A DNA stretch of 7,037 bases from Oceanospirillaceae bacterium (GTDB taxonomy: Bacteria > Pseudomonadota > Gammaproteobacteria > Pseudomonadales > Balneatricaceae): NCBI GenBank assembly GCA_023954795.1, contig JAGSHA010000162.1:1-7037 (forward strand), in the 5' to 3' direction. Under the pieces are notes generated by a model, which did not search any database, had not been told where the DNA came from, and worked only from the letters and a program-made list of their open reading frames with translations. A program made the position numbers and the translations under genes. Below are positions 1-5,726 of this stretch, piece by piece. Each line of letters opens with the position of its first letter. The first letter of the stretch is position 1.

Positions 1-35
1 GTAATAAAAAAATATTTCGCTTATTTTTTAAACAC

Positions 36-596
36 TTACAGATCGTTTGTTAGATCTGGCCATGCAGCTTTCAGATACTCAATCATAGACCACAGCGTCA
101 GCGCAGCCGCAAGATACAGCATAACCATTGCCGCCCAAGCCAGGGCCGTAGCAGGTTCGGCCAGTACTAGAAAGAATATTGCCCCCATTTGTAAACTGGT
201 TTTCACCTTGCCTACATAGGATACCGCGACACTTCCCCGCTTACCCAGTTCCGCCATCCACTCCCGAAGCGCAGAGATCACAATCTCACGCCCAATGATA
301 ATCATCGCAGGCACGGTCACAATCGGACTGCCATATGCCTCAACCACCAAGACCAGGGCAGTTGCGACCATCAGTTTATCTGCAACTGGATCGAGAAACG
401 CACCAAAGGGAGATAGCTGATTAAGCTTGCGGGCCAGATAGCCATCAAACCAATCTGTGACTGCAGCTAAAGCAAAAATAAAACCGGCCCAATATGGAGC
501 CCAGCTATAAGGCAAATAAAACACCAGAACAAATACCGGAATAAGAACGATACGTAAAAGTGTGAGGAGATTAGGAATCTTCATCGAAAACAGCAC
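36..596 (-). CDS. pgsA: CDP-diacylglycerol--glycerol-3-phosphate 3-phosphatidyltransferase
   Basis: Inner-membrane enzyme that joins CDP-diacylglycerol and glycerol-3-phosphate to make phosphatidylglycerophosphate, the committed step to phosphatidylglycerol and cardiolipin. The complete CDP-alcohol phosphatidyltransferase signature DG-x2-AR-x8-G-x3-D-x3-D is present (D51, G52, R56, G65, D69, D73 counted from the GTG start), followed by the conserved GREIVISALREWMAELGKR stretch and several hydrophobic membrane segments. Length of about 186 residues fits the family (E. coli 182). Three in-frame starts exist: TTG at 614, overlapping the uvrC stop; GTG at 596; and ATG at 584, giving the Pseudomonas-like MKIPNLL beginning. 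I chose GTG 596 because GAGG lies five bases before it, whereas the other two lack a well-placed ribosome binding site. The choice changes only the first few residues. It begins 14 bases after the uvrC stop, so the two genes are probably cotranscribed. Confidence 0.95.
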   Translation of the reverse strand: MLFSMKIPNLLTLLRIVLIPVFVLVFYLPYSWAPYWAGFIFALAAVTDWFDGYLARKLNQLSPFGAFLDPVADKLMVATALVLVVEAYGSPIVTVPAMIIIGREIVISALREWMAELGKRGSVAVSYVGKVKTSLQMGAIFFLVLAEPATALAWAAMVMLYLAAALTLWSMIEYLKAAWPDLTNDL

Positions 597-605
597 GTTA
601 TCCTC
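597..605 (-). promoter_or_regulatory. Ribosome binding site deciding the pgsA start
   Basis: On the minus strand GAGG (605-602) is followed by the five bases ATAAC and then GTG at 596. This spacing is ideal for the GTG. It would be 17 bases from the downstream ATG at 584, which is too far, and it lies downstream of the TTG at 614. Seen directly; its use as the start signal is inferred. Confidence 0.55.
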
Positions 606-610
606 GTGTG

Positions 611-2452
611 TCAAACTTCTGGATGCAACGCCAAGTAAACCTCCTCGGCGAGCTTCCGGCTTATGGTAGAGACTTTTGCGATTTCTTCAACACTCGCCCG
701 CTCTACCTCTTGTAATCCACCGAAATGTTTGAGTATTTCGCGGCGACGCTTCGGCCCAACACCCGCAATGCCTTCGAGCACAGATTGCTTTCGTGCTTTT
801 CCGCGGCGAGCCCGGTGGCCTGTAATAGCAAAACGATGCGCCTCATCCCGAATATGTTGCACCAAATGAAGTGCACTAGAATCACCCGCCAGGGTAATCT
901 CTTCACCCGTCTGGCCATTTATCAGAATTTCAAAACCTGCTTTACGCGTTGGCCCTTTGGCAACACCTACGACTTGCACCTCGGTGATCTGTAGTTCCTC
1001 TAGCACCTCCATTGCCTGAGTGACTTGCCCCTTGCCGCCATCGATCAATAGTATATCCGGCAATCTTCCTTCGCCTTTCTTGATGCGGGTATAGCGCCGC
1101 ATCAATGCCTGATGCATCGCCGCATAGTCATCACCAGCGGTCACATCTTCAATGTTAAAGGTGCGGTAATCCTGCTTAAGCGGCCCGCTACGATCAAATA
1201 CCACGCATGACGCAACCGTGGCCTCGCCGGAGCTGTGACTAATATCGAAACACTCCAGTCGCTGCGGCACTGCGTCAAGCGCCAGCGACTCCTGCAACTC
1301 CAGAAATCGATTATAGACGTTTTTCTTATTCGCCAGATGCGACGCAAGGTGTTGCTCAGCGTTAGTTTGCGCAAGCCTCTGCCAACCTGCACGCTCACCA
1401 CGCACATTGTGCGATAAGATGACTCGCTTACTGCGCTTGCCGCCTAACGCCTCCTCAAGACAGTCTTTATCTTCGACGGCGTATGATGTGATCACACTGT
1501 TCGGAATCTCGCGTTGCGATGACAAATACCATTGCGCAACAAATGCAGACAAAACGTCTGCCTCAGTTTCTTCAACAGACACCTTAGGATGAAATATTTT
1601 GCTACCGATAATACGCCCTCCGCGTACGAAGAGCATATGCACACAAGCACCACCGGGCTTGAGCGCACAGCCCAGCACATCCGCATCACCTGCTGAACCA
1701 AAGACGTATTGCTGCTCCTGCACCTTCTGCAGGCTTACAATCTGATCCCGAAACTCAGCTGCCTTTTCAAACGCTAAGCTCTCAGATGCCTTTTCCATTT
1801 CGGTCGCCAATTCTTCCATGATGACTTTGCTTTTACCATCCAGAAACATCATTGCACGACGCATGTCTTGCTGATATTGCTCGGGGCTAATCAGCTCAAC
1901 GCAAGGCCCGCTGCAGCGCTTTATCTGGTATTGCAGACAAGGGCGGGAGCGATTTTTAAAGAAACTCTCATCGCACTGACGTATACGAAATATCTTTTGC
2001 AAAAGGTTCAAGCTTTCGCGCACTGCCCCACCACTCGGGAATGGCCCAAAATATCGACCACTACGACGTCGAGAACCACGATGAAAGCGAATTGCAGGAT
2101 AGGCATCTTTGTCAGAAACAAAGATATAGGGATACGATTTATCGTCCCTGAGCAGGATGTTGTAAGGCGGGCGCTGCTGCTTGATTAAGCTCTGCTCAAG
2201 CAGCAAGGCTTCGGTTTCACTATTGGTTACCGTAACTTCAATATCCGCAATTTTGCTGACAAGCGCTTGTGTCTTGGTAGAGAGGCCGGTGCTTCGAAAA
2301 TAGCTGCTTACGCGCTTCTTTAAATTTTTGGCCTTACCGACATATAAAATATCACCCTTCATGCCGAACATCTGATAGACACCCGGACGACCGGTTAATC
2401 GACTAAGAAAGGATTTGGAATCAAAAAGCGATGAAGTAGTTTCAGTGTTCAA
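611..2452 (-). CDS. uvrC: UvrABC excinuclease subunit C
   Basis: Nuclease of nucleotide excision repair that cuts the damaged strand on both sides of the lesion after UvrA/UvrB loading. At 613 residues it is full length (E. coli 610). Domains in order: an N-terminal GIY-YIG nuclease (GVY 24-26, YVG 37-39, R47, the Glu of EALLLE at 86), which makes the 3' incision; four cysteines, C160, C172, C180 and C184, with the spacing of the E. coli iron-sulfur ligands; a UVR motif for UvrB contact at about 205-245; an RNase H-like nuclease (D403 in ECFDISH, the DD pair 441-442, D471 in LLIDGGKGQ, H539), which makes the 5' incision; and tandem helix-hairpin-helix DNA binding at about 558-610. The only plausible start is TTG at 2452: no ATG or GTG occurs in frame before residue 28, and the upstream frame closes at 2500. 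The ribosome binding site is poor. The second HhH hairpin has lost its usual Pro-Gly. Confidence 0.98.
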   Translation of the reverse strand: MNTETTSSLFDSKSFLSRLTGRPGVYQMFGMKGDILYVGKAKNLKKRVSSYFRSTGLSTKTQALVSKIADIEVTVTNSETEALLLEQSLIKQQRPPYNILLRDDKSYPYIFVSDKDAYPAIRFHRGSRRRSGRYFGPFPSGGAVRESLNLLQKIFRIRQCDESFFKNRSRPCLQYQIKRCSGPCVELISPEQYQQDMRRAMMFLDGKSKVIMEELATEMEKASESLAFEKAAEFRDQIVSLQKVQEQQYVFGSAGDADVLGCALKPGGACVHMLFVRGGRIIGSKIFHPKVSVEETEADVLSAFVAQWYLSSQREIPNSVITSYAVEDKDCLEEALGGKRSKRVILSHNVRGERAGWQRLAQTNAEQHLASHLANKKNVYNRFLELQESLALDAVPQRLECFDISHSSGEATVASCVVFDRSGPLKQDYRTFNIEDVTAGDDYAAMHQALMRRYTRIKKGEGRLPDILLIDGGKGQVTQAMEVLEELQITEVQVVGVAKGPTRKAGFEILINGQTGEEITLAGDSSALHLVQHIRDEAHRFAITGHRARRGKARKQSVLEGIAGVGPKRRREILKHFGGLQEVERASVEEIAKVSTISRKLAEEVYLALHPEV

Positions 2453-2526
2453 AACAGCCGGGGACTCTGACGTTACAAGGGAGTGAAGCCAACAGTTCTA
2501 GCGTGCCAGCCCCAAAATGAGCGGAA

Positions 2527-2829
2527 TTACTTGACGCGATTTAGCGCCTTATTGTGGCTCATATGCTCATGAGTCGCTTCACTGTGCAATAACTGCAGTT
2601 CCTCACGTGTAGAATCACTGATTCCGGCGCCACGCGACAAAGATACTTCCAGATACGCACCAATTTCAGCATAGTAAAACAGGCTATTTTCGGTCGATTG
2701 CGCACGCTTCAGCTTTGTAAGGGCAATTTGCGCACCATGAAGCAGAATGTAGTTGATATCGGTTTCAGATAACAGTGGATTGCGTTCTCGCTCATTGAGC
2801 GGTGTTTTTGCCGAATCAGATTTGCTCAT
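2527..2829 (-). CDS. Hypothetical protein upstream of uvrC (100 residues)
   Basis: I do not recognise this protein. It is 100 residues, hydrophilic overall, with no signal peptide, no clear membrane span and no cysteine. The first 20 or so residues are charged and probably disordered. The middle, from about residue 24 to 65, looks helical and moderately hydrophobic with an aromatic patch (SLFYYAEIGAYLEV). The C-terminal third is charged and rich in Glu and His (SEATHEHMSHNKALN). The ATG at 2829 is supported by AGGA eight bases upstream. It is 74 bases before uvrC on the same strand with no convincing terminator between, so it may be the first gene of the uvrC-pgsA transcript. In E. coli and Pseudomonas this place is taken by the response regulator uvrY/gacA, to which this protein shows no likeness. 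It is probably a real gene, judging by the start signal and the tidy spacing to both neighbours. Confidence 0.75.
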   Translation of the reverse strand: MSKSDSAKTPLNERERNPLLSETDINYILLHGAQIALTKLKRAQSTENSLFYYAEIGAYLEVSLSRGAGISDSTREELQLLHSEATHEHMSHNKALNRVK

Positions 2830-2883
2830 TCCAAAAATCCTGTTAAATACTTATGGAGCACCAGCCATTACTTTAAAGCCTAA

Positions 2884-2887
2884 GAGG
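2884..2887 (+). promoter_or_regulatory. Ribosome binding site for the DUF1853 gene
   Basis: GAGG, within AAGAGGTGG at 2882-2890, is the only strong Shine-Dalgarno match ahead of this gene. It sits five bases before TTG at 2893. The in-frame GTG at 2887 overlaps this motif and has no such signal upstream of itself, so the TTG is preferred. Confidence 0.5.
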
Positions 2888-2892
2888 TGGTT

Positions 2893-3750
2893 TTGTTAAC
2901 TGATTCTTTCATTACACAGCAGATTCATATGGACATTCGATGGTTGCTGAATGCACCAGCCCTGATGTCTCTTCCTGCCGAGCACGATGCAGCACATTGG
3001 CTGAATCATCAGGGTCACATGCCACAACTGGATGAGGCTAGCGTATTTGAGCCTGACTTCTGGCAACATCGATTAGGTTTGTACTATGAGAACTTATTAA
3101 ATTACATTCTAACAAAGTCTATACAACCCATTGAATTAAAAAGAAATATACAAGCCAGAAACAAGAGCAACACGATCGGCGAGTACGACTTTCTGATACG
3201 AATCAATGACACCGATACTTATCATATAGAATGCGCTGTTAAGTTTTATTTATGTACTGGTGACGGGTCAGACCTTAAGCAATACGAAGGCCCTAACCGA
3301 CGAGATCGCCTTGACCTGAAATGGAACAAGATGCTTAACAAGCAGATCCGGCTAAGCAAAACGCCTGTCGGACGTGAAACGGCCGATAGTCTCAATCTTA
3401 TTCCCAACCACATGCTCATTCTGATTCAGGGCTATCTGTTCTACCCATTCGCCACCCCTCCCTGCCCTCAGCGCCTGCATCCCGATATCAACCCGCAGCA
3501 CCAACAAGGCTGGTGGCTTAGAAATCAACAGTTACCGACGATCCTCGAAGATCCGCTTCGCTATCTAATTTTGAATAAACCGTATTGGTTGTCTTGCCCA
3601 GACCTTCCTGAAAGCCAACTTATGACAGCAGAAGCACTATCTAGCCATCTGGAAGAGCAGAGGTATCCGCAGTTTGTTGTAAGATTGGAAAAAGCAGACG
3701 AAGGCTGGAAAGAAAAGGACCGGGGGTTTGTCGTACAAAACGACTGGTAG
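2893..3750 (+). CDS. DUF1853 family protein, putative PD-(D/E)XK-like nuclease fold
   Basis: Recognised as DUF1853, a cytoplasmic family of unknown function found in gammaproteobacteria. From the TTG start it has 285 residues. Family landmarks: the N-terminal MDIRWLLNAP region (13-22); RLGLYYENLL (60-69); IGEYDFLI (95-102) followed by YHIECAVKFYL (110-120); and GPNRRDRLDLK (133-143), with KQIRLSK further on. The Asp of GEYD (D99), then E113 and K117 on the next predicted strand, resemble a PD-(D/E)XK nuclease site, although the E-x3-K spacing is not the classical E-x-K. Nuclease activity is therefore inference. Alternative starts are GTG 2887 and ATG 2929. The ATG would cut into the N-terminal helix that aligns with the family, and it has a poor ribosome binding site. 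The gene is divergent from the 100-residue gene across 63 bases and has no obvious terminator on its own strand. Confidence 0.88.
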   Translation: MLTDSFITQQIHMDIRWLLNAPALMSLPAEHDAAHWLNHQGHMPQLDEASVFEPDFWQHRLGLYYENLLNYILTKSIQPIELKRNIQARNKSNTIGEYDFLIRINDTDTYHIECAVKFYLCTGDGSDLKQYEGPNRRDRLDLKWNKMLNKQIRLSKTPVGRETADSLNLIPNHMLILIQGYLFYPFATPPCPQRLHPDINPQHQQGWWLRNQQLPTILEDPLRYLILNKPYWLSCPDLPESQLMTAEALSSHLEEQRYPQFVVRLEKADEGWKEKDRGFVVQNDW

Positions 3751-3789
3751 ACAAGTAAAAATCTTAGGGAAGGCACATCAAACAGAGAA

Positions 3790-3817
3790 CCGGATACCTG
3801 CAAAAACAAGTATCCGG
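3790..3817 (-). terminator. Hairpin, probable terminator of the leftward 45-residue gene
   Basis: CCGGATAC (3790-3797) and GTATCCGG (3810-3817) form a perfect 8-bp stem around a 12-base loop. Read leftward, it lies nine bases after the stop of the small membrane protein gene and is followed by TTCTCTGTTT, an imperfect U-rich tract. Read rightward there is no T run, so it suits the minus strand. It may also end read-through from the dehydrogenase gene. Confidence 0.55.
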
Positions 3818-3825
3818 CAGGGGTA

Positions 3826-3963
3826 TTACTTCGCGTTAGTCGCCGCTTCTGCGTCTTTTTCGATTGCACCTTTCAGCAATTTGATGCCCACGCCGGTCAT
3901 AACCAACATAGCCACTACAATTGCAATACTTGGCGCAAAAGAGATCAATGCGTACTTATCCAT
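3826..3963 (-). CDS. Small single-span membrane protein (45 residues)
   Basis: A short leftward reading frame, ATG at 3963 to TAA at 3826. It encodes a short MDKYA head, one strongly hydrophobic span at about residues 6-27 (ISFAPSIAIVVAMLVMTGVG and flanks), and a charged, Ala-rich tail holding KLLKGAIEKDAEAATNAK. The positive residues just after the span predict a cytoplasmic C-terminus. Support for a real gene: GAGGA (3975-3971) seven bases before the ATG; a TTGAGC/TATAAT promoter-like pair upstream; a hairpin nine bases after the stop; and otherwise unused space between two genes. It lies 65 bases downstream of the dehydrogenase on the same strand, so it could be made from its own promoter or by read-through. 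I do not recognise the family. A small membrane-complex subunit, a regulator or a type I toxin-like peptide would all fit the architecture, and nothing in the sequence decides between them. Confidence 0.72.
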   Translation of the reverse strand: MDKYALISFAPSIAIVVAMLVMTGVGIKLLKGAIEKDAEAATNAK

Positions 3964-3970
3964 AGAACTG

Positions 3971-3975
3971 TCCTC
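3971..3975 (-). promoter_or_regulatory. Ribosome binding site of the 45-residue gene
   Basis: GAGGA on the minus strand, seven bases before ATG 3963. It is one of the best Shine-Dalgarno matches in the window and the main reason to accept this short gene. Confidence 0.65.
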
Positions 3976-4015
3976 GAATAATAATAGTTATAGTGTTTCT
4001 CTTAATTCGAAGCGC

Positions 4016-4045
4016 ATTATATCGGGGTTCAGCTGTCTCGCTCAA
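4016..4045 (-). promoter_or_regulatory. Sigma-70-type promoter for the 45-residue gene
   Basis: On the minus strand TTGAGC (4045-4040, four of six matches to the -35 consensus) and a perfect TATAAT (4021-4016) are separated by 18 bases. The -35 box lies inside the last codons of the dehydrogenase gene and the -10 box just beyond its stop. Transcription would start near 4009, giving a leader of about 45 bases before ATG 3963. The match is seen; activity is inferred. Confidence 0.55.
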
Positions 4046-4898
4046 GACGGTGAATCAGACTAGATGTATCCCAACGACTGCCGCCACTCTTCTGAACTTC
4101 CGCATAGAACTGATCGACCAATGCCGTGACAGGCAGCTGAGCGCCGTTCTTCCGGGCTTCATCGAGGGTGATATTCAAGTCCTTTCTCATCCAGTCCACC
4201 GCAAAACCAAAGTCGAACTCATTTTCGACCATCGTCTCATGACGATTGACCATCTGCCACGAGCCTGCAGCACCATGCTGAATAACACTGCACAGTTTTT
4301 TAACATCCAAACCCGCACGTTTGGCGAAATGAATACCTTCAGACAACCCCTGTACCAAGCCTGCGATACAGATTTGGTTAACCATTTTCGCCAACTGACC
4401 ACTACCAGCAGGCCCCATCAGCTCAGCGGCCTTTGAGTACGCGGAAATGACTGTATTGACCTTGTCGAACACGGCTTGCTCACCACCAATCATGACGCTC
4501 AACACGCCATTTTCTGCACCTGCCTGGCCACCTGAAACCGGCGCATCCAGAAAGCCCAGATTCTGTTCTGCAGCAACGTCGTTTAGTTCACGAGCAACTT
4601 CTGCTGATGCTGTCGTGTGATCAATCAGGATCGCGCCCGCATGCATACCGGCAAAAACACCTGTATCACCTAATACGACGGAACGTAGATCATCGTCATT
4701 CCCCACGCAGGTAAACACCATCTCAGCATTTGCGGCAGCCTTAGCTGGCGTATCGGCCATCTCGCCTTTATATTCTTCAACCCACTGCTGCGCCTTCGCG
4801 GCTGTACGATTATAAACTGTGACCTGATGACCGTTATTCTGAAGATGCCCCGCCATGGGAAACCCCATAACACCCAATCCGATAAATGCGACTTTCAT
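4029..4898 (-). CDS. NAD(P)-dependent beta-hydroxyacid dehydrogenase (3-hydroxyisobutyrate dehydrogenase / glyoxylate reductase-like)
   Basis: Cytoplasmic oxidoreductase that interconverts a beta-hydroxyacid, or a related short 2- or 4-hydroxyacid, and its aldehyde or keto form with NAD(P)H. It has 289 residues, the usual family length. The N-terminal Rossmann fold carries GLGVMG (7-12), and the second strand ends in VYNRT (N30, R31), which favours NADP(H). DHTT lies at 93-96, the family substrate motif DAPVSGG at 118-124, the catalytic Lys region AKMVNQ (K171, N174), and WMRKDL (K239), the conserved Lys near the cofactor. The C-terminal all-helical domain is complete. The start at ATG 4898 is preferred because it begins MKVAFIGLG and has AGGA ten bases before. 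A GTG at 4931 would add 11 unconserved residues and run through a palindrome. Substrate is undecided among 3-hydroxyisobutyrate, tartronate semialdehyde, and glyoxylate or succinic semialdehyde; no pathway partner is adjacent. Confidence 0.93.
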   Translation of the reverse strand: MKVAFIGLGVMGFPMAGHLQNNGHQVTVYNRTAAKAQQWVEEYKGEMADTPAKAAANAEMVFTCVGNDDDLRSVVLGDTGVFAGMHAGAILIDHTTASAEVARELNDVAAEQNLGFLDAPVSGGQAGAENGVLSVMIGGEQAVFDKVNTVISAYSKAAELMGPAGSGQLAKMVNQICIAGLVQGLSEGIHFAKRAGLDVKKLCSVIQHGAAGSWQMVNRHETMVENEFDFGFAVDWMRKDLNITLDEARKNGAQLPVTALVDQFYAEVQKSGGSRWDTSSLIHRLERDS

Positions 4899-4918
4899 AC
4901 TCTTTCTTTCCTGATTTA

Positions 4919-4933
4919 ACGTGGCTGCCACGT
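4919..4933. promoter_or_regulatory. 15-bp palindrome in a divergent intergenic region, candidate operator
   Basis: ACGTGGC-T-GCCACGT is a perfect inverted repeat with 7-bp arms around one central base. It lies between the leftward dehydrogenase and the rightward hydrolase genes, just upstream of the dehydrogenase ribosome binding site. TTAAC (4916-4920) and GTTAA (4937-4941) form a second, offset inverted pair around it. A dimeric regulator site is the simplest reading; an RNA hairpin of six pairs with a three-base loop is an alternative. No convincing -35/-10 pair was found in this gap on either strand. Confidence 0.4.
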
Positions 4934-4979
4934 AGTGTTAAAATGCCGTTTAATTTAGAAACAGCTAATTTATCTCGTT

Positions 4980-5726
4980 ATGATGCGCCCTTTTATTACA
5001 CTGATGCTACTACTGCTACTGTGCAGCCAGAGTTACGGACAACAGACAATCATCGACGATAGCGCACAAATCGGTGATACGGAAATCCCTTTTCTGCTGT
5101 ACCCATCAAAATCCCCGAAAAAAACCATAATCTGGTTCGAGCCTCACTATGGGGAATTCACCTCTCAGCCGGTTGCCGCAGCGTTAGCTCAGCAAGGCAT
5201 CACGGTTTACCAGCCTAATTGGTTCGAAACGTTTTTCTTACCGCGTAGCTACTCCAGTCCGGCTGAAATGGATGGAAAACTTATCTCCGCATTTATTCAC
5301 TACGTGAAACAAAAAGAAGCGGGGCCTGTCTATTTGATAGGAGCAAGCCGTGGAACGGTGGCAGCACTCAATGGAATTGCGGTAGATAGCACATATATCG
5401 ACGGCCTCATCGCACTGAATCCTAGTATCTATTTGCGCCAACCTCAGCCAATGCAGCTGGTTGAATTTGTACCTGCCGCAGCTCAATGTCCGATTCCCGT
5501 CGTGATTCTTCAACCCAATCAATCAACGCGTATCTGGTGGATGGATGAGGTTGAAAATACACTGCGCACTGGCGGCGCAACGGTACGCTCACGGCTGATT
5601 CCCGATGTTCGGGACGGATTTTGGCAACGCCCTGATCTAACTGAGAACGAGATCAGTCGCAAAAGACGGTTCCATCTGGATATAATGGCCGCAATCGACA
5701 TTTTGGAGACGCTTAATGAAAAATAA
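4980..5726 (+). CDS. Exported alpha/beta-hydrolase-like protein
   Basis: Predicted periplasmic protein of 248 residues. A signal peptide is clear: MMRPF, a Leu-rich core, then a likely signal peptidase I site after SYG (residue 20). The mature part resembles a small alpha/beta hydrolase: a strand and turn TIIWFEPHYGE (49-59), and the nucleophile elbow YLIGASRGT with GxSxG at 121-125 (S123). A strand PVVILQPN lies at 173-180, acidic candidates D209 and D212, and a late His at 232 that could complete a triad. Substrate cannot be told; esterase- or peptidase-like activity is inferred from the fold only. The mature protein has a single Cys (C170), so it is not an obvious intramolecular disulfide substrate of its neighbour. 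It starts ATGATG at 4980 with no recognisable ribosome binding site, and its last 11 bases overlap the TlpA gene. Confidence 0.82.
   Translation: MMRPFITLMLLLLLCSQSYGQQTIIDDSAQIGDTEIPFLLYPSKSPKKTIIWFEPHYGEFTSQPVAAALAQQGITVYQPNWFETFFLPRSYSSPAEMDGKLISAFIHYVKQKEAGPVYLIGASRGTVAALNGIAVDSTYIDGLIALNPSIYLRQPQPMQLVEFVPAAAQCPIPVVILQPNQSTRIWWMDEVENTLRTGGATVRSRLIPDVRDGFWQRPDLTENEISRKRRFHLDIMAAIDILETLNEK

Noticed and set aside
7..29. Inverted repeat AAAAAATA / TATTTTTT downstream of pgsA, resembling a terminator
   Set aside because: The stem is entirely A/T with no GC core, so it is weak, and such repeats arise easily in AT-rich spacers; the sequence beyond the edge is not visible.
663..2188. Several 60-106 codon frames on both strands within uvrC
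   Set aside because: All are antisense or out-of-frame shadows of uvrC, with no ribosome binding sites or recognisable domains.
2453..2526. Terminator or LexA-type SOS box between the 100-residue gene and uvrC
   Set aside because: Only very short imperfect inverted matches exist, with no T run and no CTG-N10-CAG SOS-like box.
2830..2892. Promoters for the divergent 100-residue and DUF1853 genes
   Set aside because: The 63-base gap must hold promoter activity, but no -35/-10 pair with acceptable match and spacing could be identified on either strand.
3728..4063. Rightward 111-codon frame across 3728-4063
   Set aside because: It overlaps the end of the DUF1853 gene and the small leftward gene, lacks a start signal, and its translation has no protein-like character.
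4899..4931. Longer dehydrogenase start at GTG 4931
   Set aside because: The added residues are not conserved and cover the palindrome; ATG 4898 has a ribosome binding site and begins at the Rossmann strand.
5010..5030. Possible lipoprotein signal in the exported hydrolase (LLLC)
   Set aside because: The residue before the Cys is Leu and not Gly, Ala or Ser; a signal peptidase I site after SYG fits better.
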